A DNA stretch of 64,000 nucleotides from the NCBI GenBank assembly GCA_951213105.1, contig OX578138.1, positions 90,459,414-90,523,413 of the forward strand, written 5' to 3'. Below are positions 61,119 through 64,000 of the stretch, piece by piece. This DNA comes from Amaurobius ferox (taxonomy: Eukaryota; Arthropoda; Arachnida; Araneae; Amaurobiidae). A model generated the notes under the pieces. It had not been told where the DNA came from and did not search any database. It worked only from the letters and a program-made list of their open reading frames with translations. A program made the translations under genes and the position numbers. Each line of letters opens with the position of its first letter. The stretch's first letter is position 1.

Positions 61119-63688
61119 ATGAATTGGGATAATTATAGATCGACAAACATTGACCAATTTAGCGTTATAGACGATTTGGAAGAATACCATGCCTACTCTC
61201 AATCTAAATCATATTCCTTCAATAGATGCAATAATCTTAGGTGCAAAACTTGCCCTTATGCTGACCCATTACAAATTAATAACAATTCCACATCACGAAA
61301 ATTCTGCAAAGTTTTTAATTGCATATACAAACTTAATTGTACTATTTGTAACTTATCCTATATTGGTTAAACCAGCAACCCTTTACATCTGAGAATGAAT
61401 GTCCACAGGGATCATATTAAAAAATTTGACCATAAAGTCTGTAATGGTCTCCCTACTAAAAATCAATTTGAATATCAGCACTTTGCTACATACGAATTTA
61501 AAAATGTATCCCTTCATATTTTAGATATTAAAATTTCACTCACTGATAGATTAGTATTTGAAAATTATTACATTAAAAAATATAAAACTCTCTTCCCCTA
61601 TAGCTTAAATCAAATTTATAATAATAATAATGTTGTTAACAATAGTTTTGAATACAATTCTAATAAATCTTCAGTATATAAACATCTTTTTTAATATTCA
61701 AAGTCATCAACGTCTAGTAAAACGCGATATAAGCGATAAAAGCGTGGCAAAGGAAAAAGTAACTTAAGTAAAACTATTGATTACAATGCAGACATTTTGA
61801 TATTACAATATAATAATTCTCAAACTTTCAATTTTCAACCTGTTAGAACTTGGTTATATAAAGTCAGAAAATGCAAATTAAGTATTGTTTATACTAATTT
61901 TTTAAAATTAAAATTAACTCATGAGCATTTTAAACATTTATTTTATGATTTGCTTCTTTCACGTACAAATTTCCTAAATTACCACCTTCTCCATTCACCA
62001 AATCCACATACTAAAATAGCTTACTGTGTAATTTCTTTTAAACACACTATTCTTAATTTTCTTAACTTCAATAATTTATTTGCAAAACATCAGCACTTGT
62101 TACCTGTAAAAGAAATAAAAGTACGAAAATCCTTCAAATATAATTTACCAATTGGTAGAACTATTTACAATTACAATGAAGTTTCCAGGGCATTAAACTC
62201 CGATGACCTTACATCATGTGTATGCAGCAATAAAAATCTTGCCCCTTATGTCAACTCCTCTCATGGACACATTATTTCTGGGGATCTCAGTATAGTTCAG
62301 GATGATACACTTAGGGATATTATGAATAAAGGGTCTAAATTTCGTATTCCATTCTGCCATCACCCTAAACAACTTCTTCAGTCTATATCATTTGATTTTG
62401 ATAAATTCATATATCAACTTGTTTGTTCACATTCCATTCCTATTGAAGCATTCCATCTATGGAAGTATACTACCTTACATCTACTTAAAAATGTTATATT
62501 ATAAACATTAAATTAATGAAGCCTAGGTATCCTTATAAACAACTCCTATCTGCTATTAAAGAACTACGATAACATTTTGTCATTACTTATGTAGATAAAG
62601 CTTCTAATAATTATGCCATCATTTGTAAAAAATATTATGTTTCTTTGTTACAGAATTACTTAAAAAATCATCAAATTTTTAAACCCATTAATAATCAGTC
62701 TAGCAAAATCAAAACTAAAACGCTAAAATTATATACACAATTAAATATTAATTGTAAGTTTTTTGAATTTCCTTATGTTACTTTGGTTCCAAAATTCCAT
62801 TAATCATCTCTCAGTTTTAGAACAGTCACTTGTGGACATAATACCTTTAACACTACAGCTAGTAAGTACTTGCTTAACTGTTTAAATAGAATTAATGAAT
62901 CTCTTAAATTTAGGAATTCAGGATATTTCATTTTGAACAATAGTTTTTATTTAGTAAATCCCCTTAGCAAGCTTCCACAAATTCTTGGTTTCCATACCTT
63001 TGATTTTAAAGACCTATTTAATAATATTGTCATTAAATATGTATATAAAGTTATTATCTCTCTTTATCATAACTATCTATCTTCCAATAATGTTGCATTT
63101 AATGTCAAAAACTTTCCTATGCTCTTGCACTTTGTGTTATACAACAATTATATTAACCAAGATGATAACATTTATTTACAAACATCTGGTGTACCACAAG
63201 GTGGCTGTAGTAGTAGTATACTCGCTAAATTATATCTTTATTATTATGAATGTCATTTTAACTCTAATTCATATATTCTATATAGATATGTTGACGACTT
63301 AATTGTTATTATCATTGATGATTCCTATACAATGAATATTGATTTTTACCCATCTAACCTAGAATTAATTCCTAATGAGCCTAGCGTTAGTCAAACTGTA
63401 AATTTTTTAGACCTAAATTTAGATACCCTCAATAATCATGCAATCACCAATCTATATGATAAAAATGATTCTTACAACTTCACTATCATAAAGCTGCTAT
63501 CATATCAATCTTGTAATTCTATTCAATTATTTAGAAGCATCATTTTAAACCATCTATTTCGAATACATCAACTTTCTGATCCTCGGTTTCACTTTCTCCA
63601 CATCAATCTTAAACGCATTTGTCAAAATTACCAATATCCGGAAGTATTTGTAAATAATATTATTAATAATTTCAAATATACCACGTAA
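61119..63688 (+). pseudogene. Naiad-type ORF, full length but broken
   Basis: ATG at 61119. Cys cluster C37-x4-C42-x2-C45 (RCNNLRCKTC), nuclease up to LSYIG where a TAA (61368) replaces the expected Gln, then the nuclease second half (VFENYYIKKY, PYSLNQ) and TAAs at 61692 and about 61737. CxC (SCVCSNKN) with HGHIISGDLSIV at about 62270. A TAA at 62502 and a frameshift by about 62575 precede VITYVDKASNNYA; another TAA is at 62802. RT blocks: TFDFKDLFNNI (~62998; the following D is V), SGVPQGGCSSS (~63185), YRYVDD (~63285). All stops are TAA, so selenocysteine recoding cannot explain them. Dead copy of a fourth family, closest by eye to the 58-kb copy. Confidence 0.88.
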
Positions 63689-64000
63689 TAATTTTACACA
63701 TGTATTATTTATCTTTCATTGGATAACTCAATTTTGAGAATTTACCCATTCTTTTCACCTAACTTACCACTTGGCTTGAGTCTAATACTGTTTACTATTT
63801 TCGAATGACTATTTTCCACTTGTCCTGAGTCCTATACTGATTACAATTTTTGAAAGTCTCTACATATTATGTATCGTTCAAATGTATTCATTCCGGTGCC
63901 CACTCGCATTGACGAAGTGAGGTGAAATGCTCAGTCGTTTGTTCAATTTACTCGTGGTAACAATGCTTGTGAGTTCATATTTCTGTTCGAGGAGGTACTA
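63689..64000 (+). other. 3' flank of the broken Naiad, with a hammerhead-core-like box
   Basis: Non-coding. TTGACGAAGTGAGGTGAAAT at 63909-63928 has U-U-G-A-C-G-A then G-A-A-A with 8 bases between, resembling the two halves of a hammerhead core (CUGANGA / GAAA), but the first C is U and the intervening bases do not form a good stem. Confidence 0.35.

Noticed and set aside
61119..62804. In-frame stops in the plus-strand Naiad as selenocysteine codons
   Set aside because: Spider Naiads can encode selenocysteine with UGA, but the stops seen here are TAA, and the first replaces a Gln rather than a Cys. They are disabling mutations.

Overview
This is eukaryotic, AT-rich, non-genic DNA packed with repeats. 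I find no host protein-coding gene that I can support. The organism is most likely an arthropod, probably a chelicerate such as a spider. The grounds are four reverse-transcriptase copies with the features published for Naiad Penelope-like elements (abundant in invertebrates, notably spiders), Tc1/mariner relics, a Jockey/I-type LINE and SINEs built on 5S rRNA and tRNA heads. The species assignment is inference.

Layout. 1-7.1 kb: a full-length 5S-rRNA-headed SINE with target duplication, three Tc1/mariner-type relics (874-1438, 1896-2530, 5490-7093), a truncated SINE and a 39-bp minisatellite; a tRNA-headed SINE sits inside the third mariner. 7.5-14.8 kb: a dispersed repeat (family R) split by a LINE fragment, which itself carries a GC-rich insertion, followed by repeats of a second family (family H, Helentron/HINE-like). 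17.4-21 kb: a decayed 3.6-kb LINE with endonuclease, RT, RNase H and a C-terminal Cys/His segment. 22.5-31 kb: SINEs, family H copies and a 241-bp tandem satellite.

32.9-42 kb is the most striking part. It holds a truncated Naiad flanked by inverted pseudo-LTR copies, long (TA)n tracts, a foldback element, and a head-to-head inverted pair of nearly identical Naiads (2,675-bp arms, 490-bp spacer) with open reading frames. 42.7-53.5 kb: more family H copies and a 3-kb inverted pair of family R. 53.5-57.4 kb: a candidate hAT-type transposase fragment and an ACTAGT minisatellite. 58.1-64 kb: a second head-to-head Naiad pair of two other families around a (TA)n tract, one arm open but lacking the endonuclease and the other broken by stops and a frameshift.

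How the parts work together: Naiads are known to encode an N-terminal GIY-YIG endonuclease joined to a telomerase-related RT through a short CxC region, to prefer microsatellites and to form tandem or inverted insertions; the copies here show all of these. The SINEs and family H/R repeats encode nothing and must borrow enzymes from other elements. The best candidate for something little described is a compact GC-rich hairpin motif found five times in or beside three Naiad-type contexts (32971, 34011, 34447, 35732, 41378), possibly a structured RNA in these hammerhead-lacking elements.
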